Made by a program: the position numbers and the translations under genes. 64,000 nucleotides of DNA from Acerihabitans sp047324305 (GTDB taxonomy: Bacteria; Pseudomonadota; Gammaproteobacteria; Enterobacterales; Enterobacteriaceae), in NCBI RefSeq assembly GCF_047324305.1, contig NZ_CP178740.1:5764408-5828407 (forward strand). Direction: 5' to 3'. The notes beneath the pieces are model-generated. The model saw nothing but the letters and a program-made list of their open reading frames with translations. It did no database searches and was not told the origin of the DNA. Positions 1 through 8,273 of the stretch are shown here, piece by piece. Positions within the stretch are counted from its first letter, which is position 1; each line of letters starts with the position of its first letter.

Positions 1-363
1 GCGCAATGCGCCATGATTGATCCAGGACTTTCCCGACCCGTTGATATGGGCCATATAAATATTTTCATAAATGGAAATATCAGGGCACAGGGCGATTTCC
101 TGGTGAACCAGACCGATGCCCAGCCGCTGGGCGTCGGCGGGAGAGTGGATCGCAACCGGCCGCTCATTCACCCAGATGCGACCGGCATCGGGTTTGATGA
201 TGCCGTCGATGATATTCATCAGGGTGGATTTTCCCGCGCCGTTTTCTCCCGCCAGGGCGTGGATTTCCCCGGCCGCCAGGGCAAACTCGACGTTATCCAA
301 TGCCTTGACGGGGCCAAAGGATTTGCTGATGCCGCTAAGCCGTAAAGCTAGGGGTGCTGACAT
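1..363 (-). CDS. Sugar ABC transporter ATP-binding protein (N-terminal part only)
   Basis: Conceptual translation from the ATG at 363 runs open to the window edge (about 121 residues). It begins MSAPLALRLSGISKSFG and has a Walker A motif GENGAGKST near residue 40 and a Q-loop (LVHQE) near residue 85, the pattern of the first nucleotide-binding domain of RbsA/XylG-type proteins, which normally have two such domains in about 500 residues. It would energise sugar import at the inner membrane. A purine-rich ribosome site (GAGGGAGAGG) precedes the ATG. It lies 99 bp downstream of the binding-protein gene on the same strand, so both probably form one operon with a permease beyond the window. The substrate is not identifiable from this fragment. 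Confidence 0.9.
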   Translation of the reverse strand, partial: MSAPLALRLSGISKSFGPVKALDNVEFALAAGEIHALAGENGAGKSTLMNIIDGIIKPDAGRIWVNERPVAIHSPADAQRLGIGLVHQEIALCPDISIYENIYMAHINGSGKSWINHGALR

Positions 364-436
364 GGCCTCTCCCTCAGGGTTAAATGTAATGACATGGCGA
401 ACTTCCCGCGCGTGAACGCGTCGCAGACAACCGGCG

Positions 437-456
437 CGCCACGCGCCGGCGTGGCG
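437..456. repeat. Inter-cistronic hairpin between binding-protein and ATPase genes
   Basis: A perfect 8-bp inverted repeat, CGCCACGC and GCGTGGCG, encloses a 4-base loop. It lies between the binding-protein stop and the ATPase start and has no T-run. Such hairpins commonly protect the upstream message and let the binding protein be made in excess over the ATPase. That role is inferred. Confidence 0.5.
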
Positions 457-462
457 GGTACC

Positions 463-1488
463 CTACTCATTAATTCCTTTGGTGCCCCGGCGTTTCAAAT
501 AGCCGTCCCAGCGGAAATCATCGGCGTTATCTTTGGTGACCACGGCATAGCCGTTATCCAGCAAGGGGAAGGAAAAGGGGTTGGCGCCGGTGCGTTTGGC
601 ATCATTCATCGGATCGATCAGGTCAGGATGCGCCGCCAGGAACAGCGTCATAAATCCCATATAGCCCTGCACCCCCTGGTTGGGATCGATGGCGGCGAAC
701 ACCTGGCCCGCCTTGATCATATCCAGCACCTTGGCGTTCACGTCCACCGTTATCACCTTAACCTTACCGCCGTTTTCCACCACCGCCTGGGCGGCGCCGA
801 TGGCGGAACTGGCTTCCGGCATAAACAGCACCGACAGGTTGGGATGCGCCTGCAGGATAGACAGTACGGCGTTGTAGGCTTTCGATGGATCCTGATTGGT
901 CGCCGCGCGGCCCACCAGTTTGATATCCGGGTAATGGGTTTTCATTTCGTCGATAAAGGCGCTGACCCGCCGGTCGTGATTGTCCTGGCCGGGATTTTCC
1001 AGCACCGCGTACTCCCCTTTGCCGTTAATGGCTTTGCCCATCAGGTCGGCGGCGGCGCGGCCTTCGCGAAAGTTATCGGAGGTAATATACGCGACGCGTT
1101 TGCTGTTGGGCGAATCGGCGGCAAAGGTCACCACCGGGATGCCGGCCTCCGCCGCCCGGTTAATCGGCTCGATAAAGGGATCGGGGTTCATCGGATGCAA
1201 AAAAATGCCGGCCGGTTTTTGCGCCAGTACCTGTTCAAAGCTGGCCAACTGCTGGTTGACGTCATACGCCGGCGTGCCGCCATACACCGTTTTACAGCCC
1301 AGCTGGTGCGCCGCCTGTTTGAACATCTCATACACCGGAAACCAATACTCCACGCCGGTGACCATCACATTCATATAATAGGTTTCGCCCGGCTTGCAGC
1401 GAAACTGGGGGCCGTCGTCGGCCGCAGCCTGGGCGCCGCCGACCAGGGCGGCAAGAAAAAGGGTCAACGCAAGCAGGTGTTTTATCAT
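463..1488 (-). CDS. Periplasmic sugar-binding protein, RbsB-like (Peripla_BP_4 family)
   Basis: The 341-residue product starts with a typical Sec signal peptide (MIKHLLALTLFLAALVGGAQA, cleavage after AQA). The mature part resembles ribose/galactose-type periplasmic binding proteins: an N-terminal strand with ligand-pocket aromatics (GVEYWFPV), a repeated Rossmann-like fold, PVVTFAADSP in the hinge region, and a DVN segment near residue 248. It would capture a sugar or polyol in the periplasm and hand it to the ABC transporter whose ATPase gene follows. The gene is first in its operon, behind a recognisable promoter and a palindrome at 1571-1604. The sugar cannot be named from sequence. Confidence 0.88.
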   Translation of the reverse strand: MIKHLLALTLFLAALVGGAQAAADDGPQFRCKPGETYYMNVMVTGVEYWFPVYEMFKQAAHQLGCKTVYGGTPAYDVNQQLASFEQVLAQKPAGIFLHPMNPDPFIEPINRAAEAGIPVVTFAADSPNSKRVAYITSDNFREGRAAADLMGKAINGKGEYAVLENPGQDNHDRRVSAFIDEMKTHYPDIKLVGRAATNQDPSKAYNAVLSILQAHPNLSVLFMPEASSAIGAAQAVVENGGKVKVITVDVNAKVLDMIKAGQVFAAIDPNQGVQGYMGFMTLFLAAHPDLIDPMNDAKRTGANPFSFPLLDNGYAVVTKDNADDFRWDGYLKRRGTKGINE

Positions 1489-1570
1489 GGTATTTCCCCG
1501 GAAAACGATGGGTTGGCCTGGCTCAGCCGCGACGGCGAAACAACAACGGAACCACGAGCCCGGGAATCGC

Positions 1571-1604
1571 TGTAATTTATTTCATAATAAAGAAATAAAT
1601 TACA
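1571..1604. promoter_or_regulatory. Probable repressor operator: perfect 13-bp inverted repeat
   Basis: Arms TGTAATTTATTTC (1571-1583) and GAAATAAATTACA (1592-1604) are exact reverse complements separated by 8 bases. The repeat starts just downstream of the predicted -10 box (1611-1616) of the sugar-transporter operon, so it would cover the transcription start and first transcribed bases. That is classic repressor placement. The cognate regulator is not in the window. Confidence 0.7.
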
Positions 1605-1610
1605 CCGCTA

Positions 1611-1639
1611 TGTATAGATAATGTGAAAAAAATGTTCAA
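1611..1639 (-). promoter_or_regulatory. Sigma-70 promoter of the sugar ABC transporter operon
   Basis: Read on the minus strand, a -35 element TTGAAC (1639-1634) and a -10 element TATACA (1616-1611) are separated by exactly 17 bases. Transcription would begin near 1604, inside the palindrome, about 115 bases upstream of the binding-protein ATG. Confidence 0.6.
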
Positions 1640-1827
1640 GAAAGGGTTGATTTCTGATGCGTGAAGCGTGAGAGAGGTCAAAAAGACGTGCGGAAATGTG
1701 ATGTCACGCAAGTCTGCCGAGGGTGGCCGCGACCCTGGCGCCACACCGGAGCGGCCGCGCCGCGCACCATAAAGGCGCCCACGCACCTTAATGGTGAGGC
1801 GACGGCACGCTTATGGTGCCGCCGTCC

Positions 1828-1843
1828 GCGCAACCGATTACGT
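1828..1843 (+). promoter_or_regulatory. Predicted PurR operator
   Basis: The 16-mer GCGCAACCGATTACGT matches 10 of the 11 fixed positions of the enterobacterial PurR consensus ANGCAANCGNTTNCNT (consensus from memory); only the first base differs. It lies 30 bp upstream of the -10 box of a purine permease gene, a type of target expected in the PurR regulon. Confidence 0.6.
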
Positions 1844-1872
1844 TTTTGCTGCGGCAAATTTAGAATTACCTA

Positions 1873-1878
1873 TATAAT
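1873..1878 (+). promoter_or_regulatory. -10 box of the purine permease gene
   Basis: A perfect TATAAT lies 96 bases upstream of the permease ATG. No good -35 hexamer sits at 16-18 bp; the nearest, TTGCTG at 1846-1851, is 21 bp away, so the promoter may be weak or activator-assisted. Confidence 0.5.
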
Positions 1879-1974
1879 GCGCCTGCTTCACCCATTGCCG
1901 CCTTTGGCATGCGGTTGCAATAGTGGCATAGCGATTGCTTTGGCTGTGCAGACAACTTCAATGAGAAAACTCCC

Positions 1975-3270
1975 ATGTTAGAAAAACTATTTCAATTAAA
2001 GGCCCATCGTACCAACGTACGAACCGAAATTCTGGCCGGGCTGACCACCTTTTTGGCAATGGCATATATTCTGTTTGTTAACCCGTCGATCCTGAGCGCC
2101 ACCGGTATGGATAAAGGCTCGGTGTTTGTCGCCACCTGTCTGGCCGCCGCCATCGGTTCGGCGCTGATGGGCTTTATCGCCAACTACCCGATCGCGCTGG
2201 CGCCGGGCATGGGGCTAAACGCGTTCTTTACCTATACCGTGGTTTTACATATGGGTTATACCTGGCAGATTGCGCTGGGAGCGGTGTTTTTATCGGCGCT
2301 GATTTTCTTCGCGCTGTCGATTTTCAAGATCCGCGAGTGGATCATCACCAGCATTCCGTTGCCGCTGCGCTCGGGCATTGCCGCCGGGATTGGGTTATTC
2401 CTGGCCATTATCGCCCTTGAAGGCGCCGGCATCGTGGTCGCCAATCCGGCCACCCTGGTGGGCCTGGGCGATTTAGGCAAAGCGGGTCCGCTGTTCGCCA
2501 TGTTGGGATTCGTGCTGATTGTGGTGCTGGAAGCCCGCCGGGTGCCCGGCGCGGTACTGATCGGCATCCTGGCGGTGACGTTCCTGTCCATCGCCATGGG
2601 TTACAGCCAATTTTTCGGCGTGATCTCCATGCCGCCGTCCATTGCGCCGACCTTTTTGCAGCTTGATATTCGCGGCGCGCTGAATATTTCCCTGGTAAGC
2701 GTGGTGTTCGCGTTCCTGTTCGTGGACGTGTTCGATAACTCCGGCACCCTGATAGGCGTAACCAAACGCGCCGGCCTGACCGACGAGGCGGGCAATATCC
2801 CGCGCATGGGCAAAGCGCTCATCGCCGACAGCGCCGCCGCGCTGTTCGGTTCGCTGCTCGGCACCTCCACCACCACCAGTTATATCGAGTCGGCAGCGGG
2901 CGTCAGCGCCGGCGGCCGTACCGGCCTGACCGCGATCGTGGTGGGCATCCTGTTTCTGCTCAGCCTGTTCTTCGCGCCGCTGGCCTCCAGCGTGCCGGCA
3001 TTCGCCACCGCGCCCGCCCTGCTGTTTATCGCGGTGCTGATGACCTCGGGCCTGGCGGAAATCGACTGGAAGGACATCACCGTCGCGGCGCCCGTCACCG
3101 TCACCGCGCTGACCATGCCTCTGACCTACTCTATCGCCAACGGCATCGCCTTCGGCTTTATCACCTGGACGGTGGTAAAACTGCTGGCCGGACGCACCCG
3201 CGACCTGAACGCGGCGCTGATCGTGCTGTCGATTCTGTTTGTGATTAAGCTGGGCTGGCTCAGCGCCTGA
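1975..3270 (+). CDS. NCS2 family purine permease, AdeP/AdeQ-like (probable adenine permease)
   Basis: This 431-residue polytopic membrane protein has the signatures of the AzgA-like branch of NCS2 transporters: an N-terminal LTTFLAMAYILFVNP segment, the ALAPGMGLNAFFTYTV motif, FDNSGTLIGVT, and the GTSTTTSYIESAAG motif that binds purine in relatives. It would import adenine (or hypoxanthine/guanine) by proton symport at the inner membrane. Length and the LVGLGDLG stretch favour the AdeP/AdeQ group over GhxP/GhxQ, but this is from memory of the families. It is a single-gene unit with a PurR-like box and TATAAT upstream and a terminator just after the stop, so purine repression is likely. Confidence 0.88.
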   Translation: MLEKLFQLKAHRTNVRTEILAGLTTFLAMAYILFVNPSILSATGMDKGSVFVATCLAAAIGSALMGFIANYPIALAPGMGLNAFFTYTVVLHMGYTWQIALGAVFLSALIFFALSIFKIREWIITSIPLPLRSGIAAGIGLFLAIIALEGAGIVVANPATLVGLGDLGKAGPLFAMLGFVLIVVLEARRVPGAVLIGILAVTFLSIAMGYSQFFGVISMPPSIAPTFLQLDIRGALNISLVSVVFAFLFVDVFDNSGTLIGVTKRAGLTDEAGNIPRMGKALIADSAAALFGSLLGTSTTTSYIESAAGVSAGGRTGLTAIVVGILFLLSLFFAPLASSVPAFATAPALLFIAVLMTSGLAEIDWKDITVAAPVTVTALTMPLTYSIANGIAFGFITWTVVKLLAGRTRDLNAALIVLSILFVIKLGWLSA

Positions 3271-3289
3271 TTATCGTCTTCCCTCTCTG

Positions 3290-3322
3290 CCCCGCCGGCG
3301 CCCGCCCGCGGGGTATTTTTTT
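3290..3322 (+). terminator. Rho-independent terminator after the purine permease
   Basis: CCCCGC (3290-3295) pairs with GCGGGG (3308-3313) and is followed by TATTTTTTT. It lies 20 bases beyond the permease stop. Confidence 0.8.
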
Positions 3323-3346
3323 GCCGTGATTCGGCCCGCCAGGGCA

Positions 3347-4018
3347 TTATTTCGCCGCCGTTGCCGGTTCGGCTCTGCGCGCATCGCCAGGGATAATTGG
3401 GGCGTGTATGCTGAACCCGGGCGCCGAACAGGCCCACAGATACAGCGATGCGGTGGTGCCGTATGGCGAATAGCGGCGGCGATAGCGTTCGAAGCGCTCG
3501 CGGGGCAGTTCCTTATGGCGGTACAGATTCATCATGCCGCGACGAATGGCCAGATCGCCCCAGCTCAGGATATCGGGCCTGCCGAGCGCAAAAATCATCA
3601 GCATTTCCGCCGTCCAGACCCCGATGCCCGGCAGGCGCGACAGGGTGGCGATCACTTCCGGGTCCGGGCGGGACGGCAGCGCCGCCAGATCCAGCTCGCC
3701 GCTCATGGCGGCGGTGGCGGCGCCCTTGATATAGAGCGCTTTTTTCATGGTCATGCCGCAGGACTGGATTTGTTCCGCGGTCAGGCTTTCCATGGCGGCG
3801 GGGGTAATGGCGCCCGCCAGCAGCGCCAGGCGGGCGTTTACCGTCAGGCCGGCCTTGGTGGAAATCTGCTGGTCGACAATATTCCTGACCAGGGCCGCGA
3901 ACAGGTCCGGCATCAGGGGCCGCTCAATCATCCCGATGCGCTCGATGGCCTGCGCCATGCGTTTATCCCTTTTTGCCAGCCAGGACAGCTCTTTGGTGCC
4001 GTATTCAAATTTAGCCAT
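3347..4018 (-). CDS. DNA-3-methyladenine glycosylase II-type base-excision enzyme (HhH-GPD)
   Basis: The product (223 residues from the ATG at 4018; a TTG 12 bases upstream is possible) is a compact HhH-GPD glycosylase. It has a helix-hairpin-helix LPGIGVWTAEML around residues 130-141 and the downstream aspartate of WGDLAIRRG, the catalytic Asp position of AlkA-type enzymes. The IVDQQIST segment is the usual first signature. It would excise alkylated purines from DNA in the cytoplasm. It is shorter than E. coli AlkA (about 280 residues) because it lacks the N-terminal TBP-like domain, and resembles the single-domain bacterial AlkA-like group. It is monocistronic and converges on the purine permease. 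Confidence 0.85.
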   Translation of the reverse strand: MAKFEYGTKELSWLAKRDKRMAQAIERIGMIERPLMPDLFAALVRNIVDQQISTKAGLTVNARLALLAGAITPAAMESLTAEQIQSCGMTMKKALYIKGAATAAMSGELDLAALPSRPDPEVIATLSRLPGIGVWTAEMLMIFALGRPDILSWGDLAIRRGMMNLYRHKELPRERFERYRRRYSPYGTTASLYLWACSAPGFSIHAPIIPGDARRAEPATAAK

Positions 4019-4171
4019 AACGTCGCTCAATAGGTCTGGATGAGGAAAACAGGGTCGCGTATAAGAATACCATTTTGTTAATCAGGCCATAATTCATTTA
4101 AAATTGTTAAACTGCGGCGGCATCGACGGCGTGTGCCGGGTCACGTAACCCTTTTTCTCGAGGTAAAATGC

Positions 4172-5122
4172 ATGAAACCACGTAAGGTGATGATCATCGG
4201 CGCGGGCAATGTCGGCTCTTCCGCCGCGTATGCCCTGCTCAACCAGCAGTTTTGCGAGGAGATCATCCTGGTGGATTTAAACCAACAGCTGGTTGAGGGC
4301 CATCGCAAGGATCTGGCGGATGCGGCGGCGTATATGCCCAGCCGTATCGTTATCAGCACCCGGCCGGCAACCGACTGCGCGGATGTCGATATCGCGGTGA
4401 TTACCGTGTCCGGCGGCGGTCTGAAACCGGGGCAAACGCGGCTGGACGAGCTGGACGGCACCGCGCGCATCGTCGGCAATATCGTGCCGGAGATGATGCG
4501 CAACGGTTTTAAGGGAATTTTCCTCATCGCCACCAACCCGTGCGATATCATTACCTATCAGGTGTGGAAGCTGTCCGGCTTGCCGCGGCACCAGGTGCTG
4601 GGCACCGGCGTTTGGCTGGACACCACGCGTTTACGGCGCATCCTGGCGGAACAGCTGGATATCGCCGCGCAAAGCGTGGACGCCTTTATCCTTGGCGAGC
4701 ATGGCGATACGCAATTCCCGGTGTGGTCGCACTGCTCGGTATACGGCATGCCGCTTAATGAATACAGCCGGTTGAAAACCGGTCATGAGCTGGATTTCCC
4801 GGCGCTCGGCGCGCGGACGCGTCAGTTGGGTTTTGAAATCTATGCCCAAAAGGGCTGCACCGAATATGGCGTCGCCGGCACCATTACCGAAATTTGCCGC
4901 AACGTATTCACCAGCAGCCATCGCGCCCTGACGGTTTCCTGCGTGCTCGACGGCGAATATGGCAAGCAGGGCCTGGCGATCGGCGTACCGGCGGTATTGG
5001 CGCAGCGCGGCGTGGCGCAGATTATCGAGCTGGATTTAAATGAAGTGGAGCAGCGTCAGTTTGATGATTCGGCGGCGGCGATCAAAAAGAATATCCAGCG
5101 GCTGGCGGTGGTGCACCATTGA
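4172..5122 (+). CDS. L-lactate / L-2-hydroxyisocaproate dehydrogenase family protein
   Basis: A 316-residue NAD-dependent dehydrogenase of the lactate/malate family. It has the Rossmann motif GAGNVGSS near the N-terminus, Asp of ILVDLN for NAD, the active-site loop PGQTRLDEL, TNPCD, the GTGVWLDTTR segment and the catalytic His of GEHGDTQFP. It would interconvert a 2-oxo acid (pyruvate or a branched or longer-chain analogue) and its L-2-hydroxy acid. The GTGVWLD context and overall size are close to L-HicDH-like enzymes. I chose the start at 4172 because GAGGT lies 7 bases upstream; an in-frame ATG at 4133 has no ribosome site. It is alone, with no evident operon partner. Confidence 0.85.
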   Translation: MKPRKVMIIGAGNVGSSAAYALLNQQFCEEIILVDLNQQLVEGHRKDLADAAAYMPSRIVISTRPATDCADVDIAVITVSGGGLKPGQTRLDELDGTARIVGNIVPEMMRNGFKGIFLIATNPCDIITYQVWKLSGLPRHQVLGTGVWLDTTRLRRILAEQLDIAAQSVDAFILGEHGDTQFPVWSHCSVYGMPLNEYSRLKTGHELDFPALGARTRQLGFEIYAQKGCTEYGVAGTITEICRNVFTSSHRALTVSCVLDGEYGKQGLAIGVPAVLAQRGVAQIIELDLNEVEQRQFDDSAAAIKKNIQRLAVVHH

Positions 5123-5214
5123 CGGGGCGCGCCCTGCCACACGCCGGCCTAAAACCTGGCGATGGCGGGCGCGCCCCGTGCGCTTGCCTTGCAACGCGGC
5201 TTTGGGCGCGGCGT

Positions 5215-5616
5215 TTATTTTTGGCCCAGGCGCAGCAAGCGCCTGATTGCCCGCTTTACCCGTTGTTTTATATCGCTCTTGATAAAGCGGTAAACGCTGC
5301 GATCGCCCGGCTCCTGACGTTGGCACAGTTTATCCTTGTTTACCGCCCTGATATTGCCGGCGCCAAAAGCGTGCTGATGATACGCACAGGGACATTGCAC
5401 GGCTAAACCGCTCGTGGCGCAATCCGGGACCGGGCAAAACGGATTTGCCGTCTGCGCCGCCGGGGACCATGGCCCTTGGTAATAAACAGGTAAAACGGGT
5501 TGGATCAGCGGTGCTGATTTCCTGGCATTCTCCATGGATTGAAATAATATTATTATTGTAAATAATAATAAAATCGGGCGAATAATAATACCGATTTGAT
5601 ATTTCCTGATAGTCAT
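5215..5616 (-). CDS. Doubtful small protein with N-terminal hydrophobic segment
   Basis: A 133-codon frame has an AGGTA ribosome-like site about 9 bases before its ATG. The product starts with a membrane-spanning stretch (IGIIIRPILLLFTIIILF), then a Pro- and Cys-containing middle (four Cys near residues 60-77) and a basic C-terminus. I do not recognise a family. Base use does not look strongly coding and it could be chance. Confidence 0.2.
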   Translation of the reverse strand: MTIRKYQIGIIIRPILLLFTIIILFQSMENARKSAPLIQPVLPVYYQGPWSPAAQTANPFCPVPDCATSGLAVQCPCAYHQHAFGAGNIRAVNKDKLCQRQEPGDRSVYRFIKSDIKQRVKRAIRRLLRLGQK

Positions 5617-5746
5617 GAAATAACTTACCTGCGTTTTGCGTATGCCGTTGTCGGCTCCCTTTCCGTCAGAAACAGGCTCTGATTGCGGGAGATGCTTCTT
5701 CCATCCTTTGCTGGTAAATAGCTCGCCACTGTTAATGGATCATAAT

Positions 5747-5788
5747 TAACTATCATTAAGTAACCATCATTAAGTAACTATCATTAAG
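5747..5788 (+). repeat. Three tandem 14-bp repeats upstream of a TATAAT
   Basis: Units are TAACTATCATTAAG, TAACCATCATTAAG and TAACTATCATTAAG at 5747, 5761 and 5775; the outer two are identical and the middle one differs at one base. They end 11 bases before a TATAAT. A tandem binding site for a regulator is the simplest reading, but no gene start of certain identity follows. Confidence 0.65.
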
Positions 5789-6066
5789 CATACGGCCTTT
5801 ATAATAAAACAAGGTCAATCATACACACCATAACCATTGTATATATGATTATGTTTAATCTGTTATACTATTATCCCGTTAATCTACAATATTATTCAGG
5901 CTAGGGGAACCTTGCAATGGTGAAGCGGCGCATTTCCTCAGCGACAATCATAAAATTGAGCGTATGTTATCATTATATTTTTTATTCTTAGGAATTTTAT
6001 TTATTGAACGAGGATTATTATTTTTTATTGAATGAATACGTTATTTCAATTTTTTATTGCCGGCGG

Positions 6067-6118
6067 TAAAAAAAGCCGGTCCGCCGGCGGCGATTCAGGT
6101 TGCCACTGGTGGACCGGC
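6067..6118 (-). terminator. Terminator of yeeX
   Basis: On the minus strand GCCGGTCCACC pairs with GGCGGACCGGC (one wobble) and is followed by seven T. It begins about 10 bases beyond the yeeX stop. Confidence 0.85.
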
Positions 6119-6128
6119 ATCAGAACGA

Positions 6129-6482
6129 TCAGATGTGTTTACCCGCCTCAGGGGCGCCTGCGGCCATAGCCTTGACTTCGCCGATGGCTTTTAATTTTTT
6201 GGACAGTTCGCGACGCTCTTTCGACAGCTCGGCGTTTTTGATGATGTAATCATCCACGCGATCCTCATAGTCGGTGCGCATGCTGGCGATGATGGCCTGC
6301 ACTTCCTCGATGGTCATGCCCGGCTTGAGATAGTCGCTCAGATTGTCCAGCAGCAGGACACGCTTCTGATTATCGCGGATTTTTTTCTCGTTATCGGCTA
6401 TTTCACGCTGCAACTTGTTTTTACGGCGAAACATTCGCACAAACTCCAGGACATCCTGGAATGAAGGCTTGATGTGATCCAT
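6129..6482 (-). CDS. yeeX: YeeX/TmaR, DUF496 polar organiser
   Basis: The 117-residue, highly charged, helical product aligns along its length with my memory of E. coli YeeX: KPSFQDVLEFVRMFRRKNKLQREI at the start, then RDNQKRVLLLDNLSDY and YEDRVDDYIIKNAELSKERR. In E. coli this protein (renamed TmaR) forms pole-localised clusters that hold PTS Enzyme I, tuning sugar uptake. The C-terminus ends in an alanine/glycine tail a few residues longer than in E. coli. AAGGAA precedes the ATG. It is followed by a strong terminator and preceded by yeeA on the same strand, the E. coli arrangement. Confidence 0.95.
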   Translation of the reverse strand: MDHIKPSFQDVLEFVRMFRRKNKLQREIADNEKKIRDNQKRVLLLDNLSDYLKPGMTIEEVQAIIASMRTDYEDRVDDYIIKNAELSKERRELSKKLKAIGEVKAMAAGAPEAGKHI

Positions 6483-6611
6483 GTCAATTTCCTTGCTGAA
6501 GTCATAGGTTGAAAACGGTGCGCAAACGCATAGTCATTACCTTACAGAGTAGCAGCTATCCGGTGCAATGGCATTTCACTATGTTACCCGTTTTTACCGC
6601 CGGGCCATAAT

Positions 6612-7691
6612 TCATTCTTCCTGTTGCGGCAATGGCTTACGCAACGCCTGACACAGCAGCCGCGCCAACTGCTCCAGCTGTTGCGTCAGCTTCAGGCTCA
6701 GCCAGACGTAGCCGAATATCGGCGCCTCCACCTCGTTACGCTGGCTGGCCTGCTCCATTAATAATTTGAGCTCGGCGGCGATGACCGCCAGTTCGCCGCT
6801 ATTGGCGACAATCGGCGCCGGATTGCCCTGGCGCAGCGCGTCGGCGAGGGTCACCAGCGCGCGCAGGGTTACCCTTTGCGTACTGCGCAGGGTGGTGGCG
6901 TTGAGCAGGATAAAGTGGCTCTCGCGCGAGGCCCACCAGGCGTCGATTTGCAGTTCCAGTACGCAGACGATATTACGGCTGAGATCCTGGATGGCGTCGA
7001 ACACCTCTTTGGCTACCGCGCTTTCCTTGCTGGCCGGCGTCACCAGGGTGCCCGTTTTGCTGACATCGGCCAGCAGTTTTTTCAGGCGCCCGTCCAGGCG
7101 GGGGCGTTCGATGATATTGGGCGAAAGGTAGGCGGCGTAGATTTTGCTGAGGGCAATCAGGCCGAAACTCATCTTCATGCGCCAGTGAATAAACGCCCGC
7201 TGCGGGTAGATGCTGGTAAACAACAGCGCCAGCAGCGAACCGATAATCACATCCCCGCTGCGCCACAAGGCGGTTTGCATATCCCCCGCCCCGGCGCCGC
7301 ATACCACCGCCAGGGTGATGCCGATAAGCAACGCCAGGTAGGGACGCTTGCCAAGCGTCAGGTAACCGCAGATAAACATCACCAGGCCGCACCATATCAG
7401 CATCAGCGGCAGGGAATACAGCTCCAGCCGCAGGCCGATAAGCCCCGACGCGGCGCCAAAAACGGTGCCGATAATGCGCTGAACCGCCCGCTGCAGGACA
7501 TTGCCCCAAAAGGAAATCGGCCCCATTACCACCACCAGCGTGATCAGCGGCCAGGTGCCCTCCGGAATATCCAGCAGACGGATAATCATAAAGGTCAGCA
7601 CAAAAGCCAGGCCGATGCGCAGGCCGTGGGCAATGCGGTAATGCTGGTAAATGGTATGTTCTAGTGAGGAAATCTGTCTGTCCAAACGCAC
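6612..7691 (-). CDS. yeeA: YeeA, FUSC-family inner membrane protein
   Basis: This protein has six hydrophobic segments in the first 170 residues (including TWPLITLVVVMGPISFWGNV and LWRSGDVIIGSLLALLFT) and a soluble C-terminal half, the layout of fusaric-acid-resistance-like (FUSC) proteins. It aligns throughout with remembered E. coli YeeA. Its substrate is unknown. I place the start at the GTG at 7691 because this leaves 16 residues before the conserved HYRIAHG, as in E. coli, and AGGT lies about 10 bases upstream. A TTG at 7709 is the alternative. It sits upstream of yeeX with a 129-bp gap. Confidence 0.9.
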   Translation of the reverse strand: MRLDRQISSLEHTIYQHYRIAHGLRIGLAFVLTFMIIRLLDIPEGTWPLITLVVVMGPISFWGNVLQRAVQRIIGTVFGAASGLIGLRLELYSLPLMLIWCGLVMFICGYLTLGKRPYLALLIGITLAVVCGAGAGDMQTALWRSGDVIIGSLLALLFTSIYPQRAFIHWRMKMSFGLIALSKIYAAYLSPNIIERPRLDGRLKKLLADVSKTGTLVTPASKESAVAKEVFDAIQDLSRNIVCVLELQIDAWWASRESHFILLNATTLRSTQRVTLRALVTLADALRQGNPAPIVANSGELAVIAAELKLLMEQASQRNEVEAPIFGYVWLSLKLTQQLEQLARLLCQALRKPLPQQEE

Positions 7692-8273
7692 GGGAAATCG
7701 ACCTGGCAAAAACGAAGCGGGATAGGTAGTTTAATGAAATTAACTACTTTTCACATCAATAATTAGTCTTCCATATTTCAAATTGTAACCATGGCGCTAT
7801 AAACAACTCTTTTCTCTAAGGGCAGGGTTATCCCGCTATAATGCTACATAACATAAAAATATTATTAATCATAAGGTTCGTCTCGACGCACGCCGTGTGG
7901 CGAGCGGTTTTGCAGACGCCCCCGGCATCCGGTCAGGCCGCCAGGCAAAACCCGCGGCGTCAAGGAGCCTGTCTAATTCACTTACATCTTTTTACCGGGG
8001 GGCTAAACGCATCCCGTCGGATTTTGATGCGTTAATTCAAGCAGATAAATCTAATGCTCACATTGCTGCTCCGCAGCCGGCCTGTGTTGCCGGAGCGGTA
8101 GGAACCGGTACCATTGCAAAGTTACGTAATTGTTAGCAACATATTCATAATTTGCTAGTAGGAAGAATCCTTTATAGTTATGGGGTTTACGACCCCGGCT
8201 TAGCCGGTCGTTTACCGCAGATAACAGTGCGGAGCCTGCACAGGCACGCCACAATAAGAAACGGGAAGCACAT
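7692..8273. other. Intergenic region upstream of the dehydrogenase operon
   Basis: No convincing gene on either strand. It contains divergent promoters for yeeA (minus) and the dehydrogenase operon (plus). TATAAT lies at 7837-7842 and TATAGT near 8172, neither with a good -35 box. GGGAAG at about 8264 is the ribosome site for the next gene. Confidence 0.4.

Larger units (their letters stand above)
5123..6066. other. Long intergenic region, mostly non-coding
   Basis: No gene I recognise. The left third is GC-rich with a weak minus-strand reading frame (separate entry). From about 5530 on it is AT-rich and promoter-like, with three 14-bp tandem repeats (separate entry), a TATAAT at 5800-5805 and a TATACT near 5863. 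A 24-codon plus-strand frame starts at 5917 behind AGGGG, but it has no known relative and may be fortuitous. Confidence 0.4.

Noticed and set aside
1700..1970. Purine riboswitch ahead of the permease
   Set aside because: No conserved three-way-junction loops are recognisable, and a PurR-type operator explains regulation better.
5119..5406. 95-codon plus-strand frame after the dehydrogenase gene
   Set aside because: It begins inside the end of the dehydrogenase gene, has no ribosome site and its composition looks non-coding.
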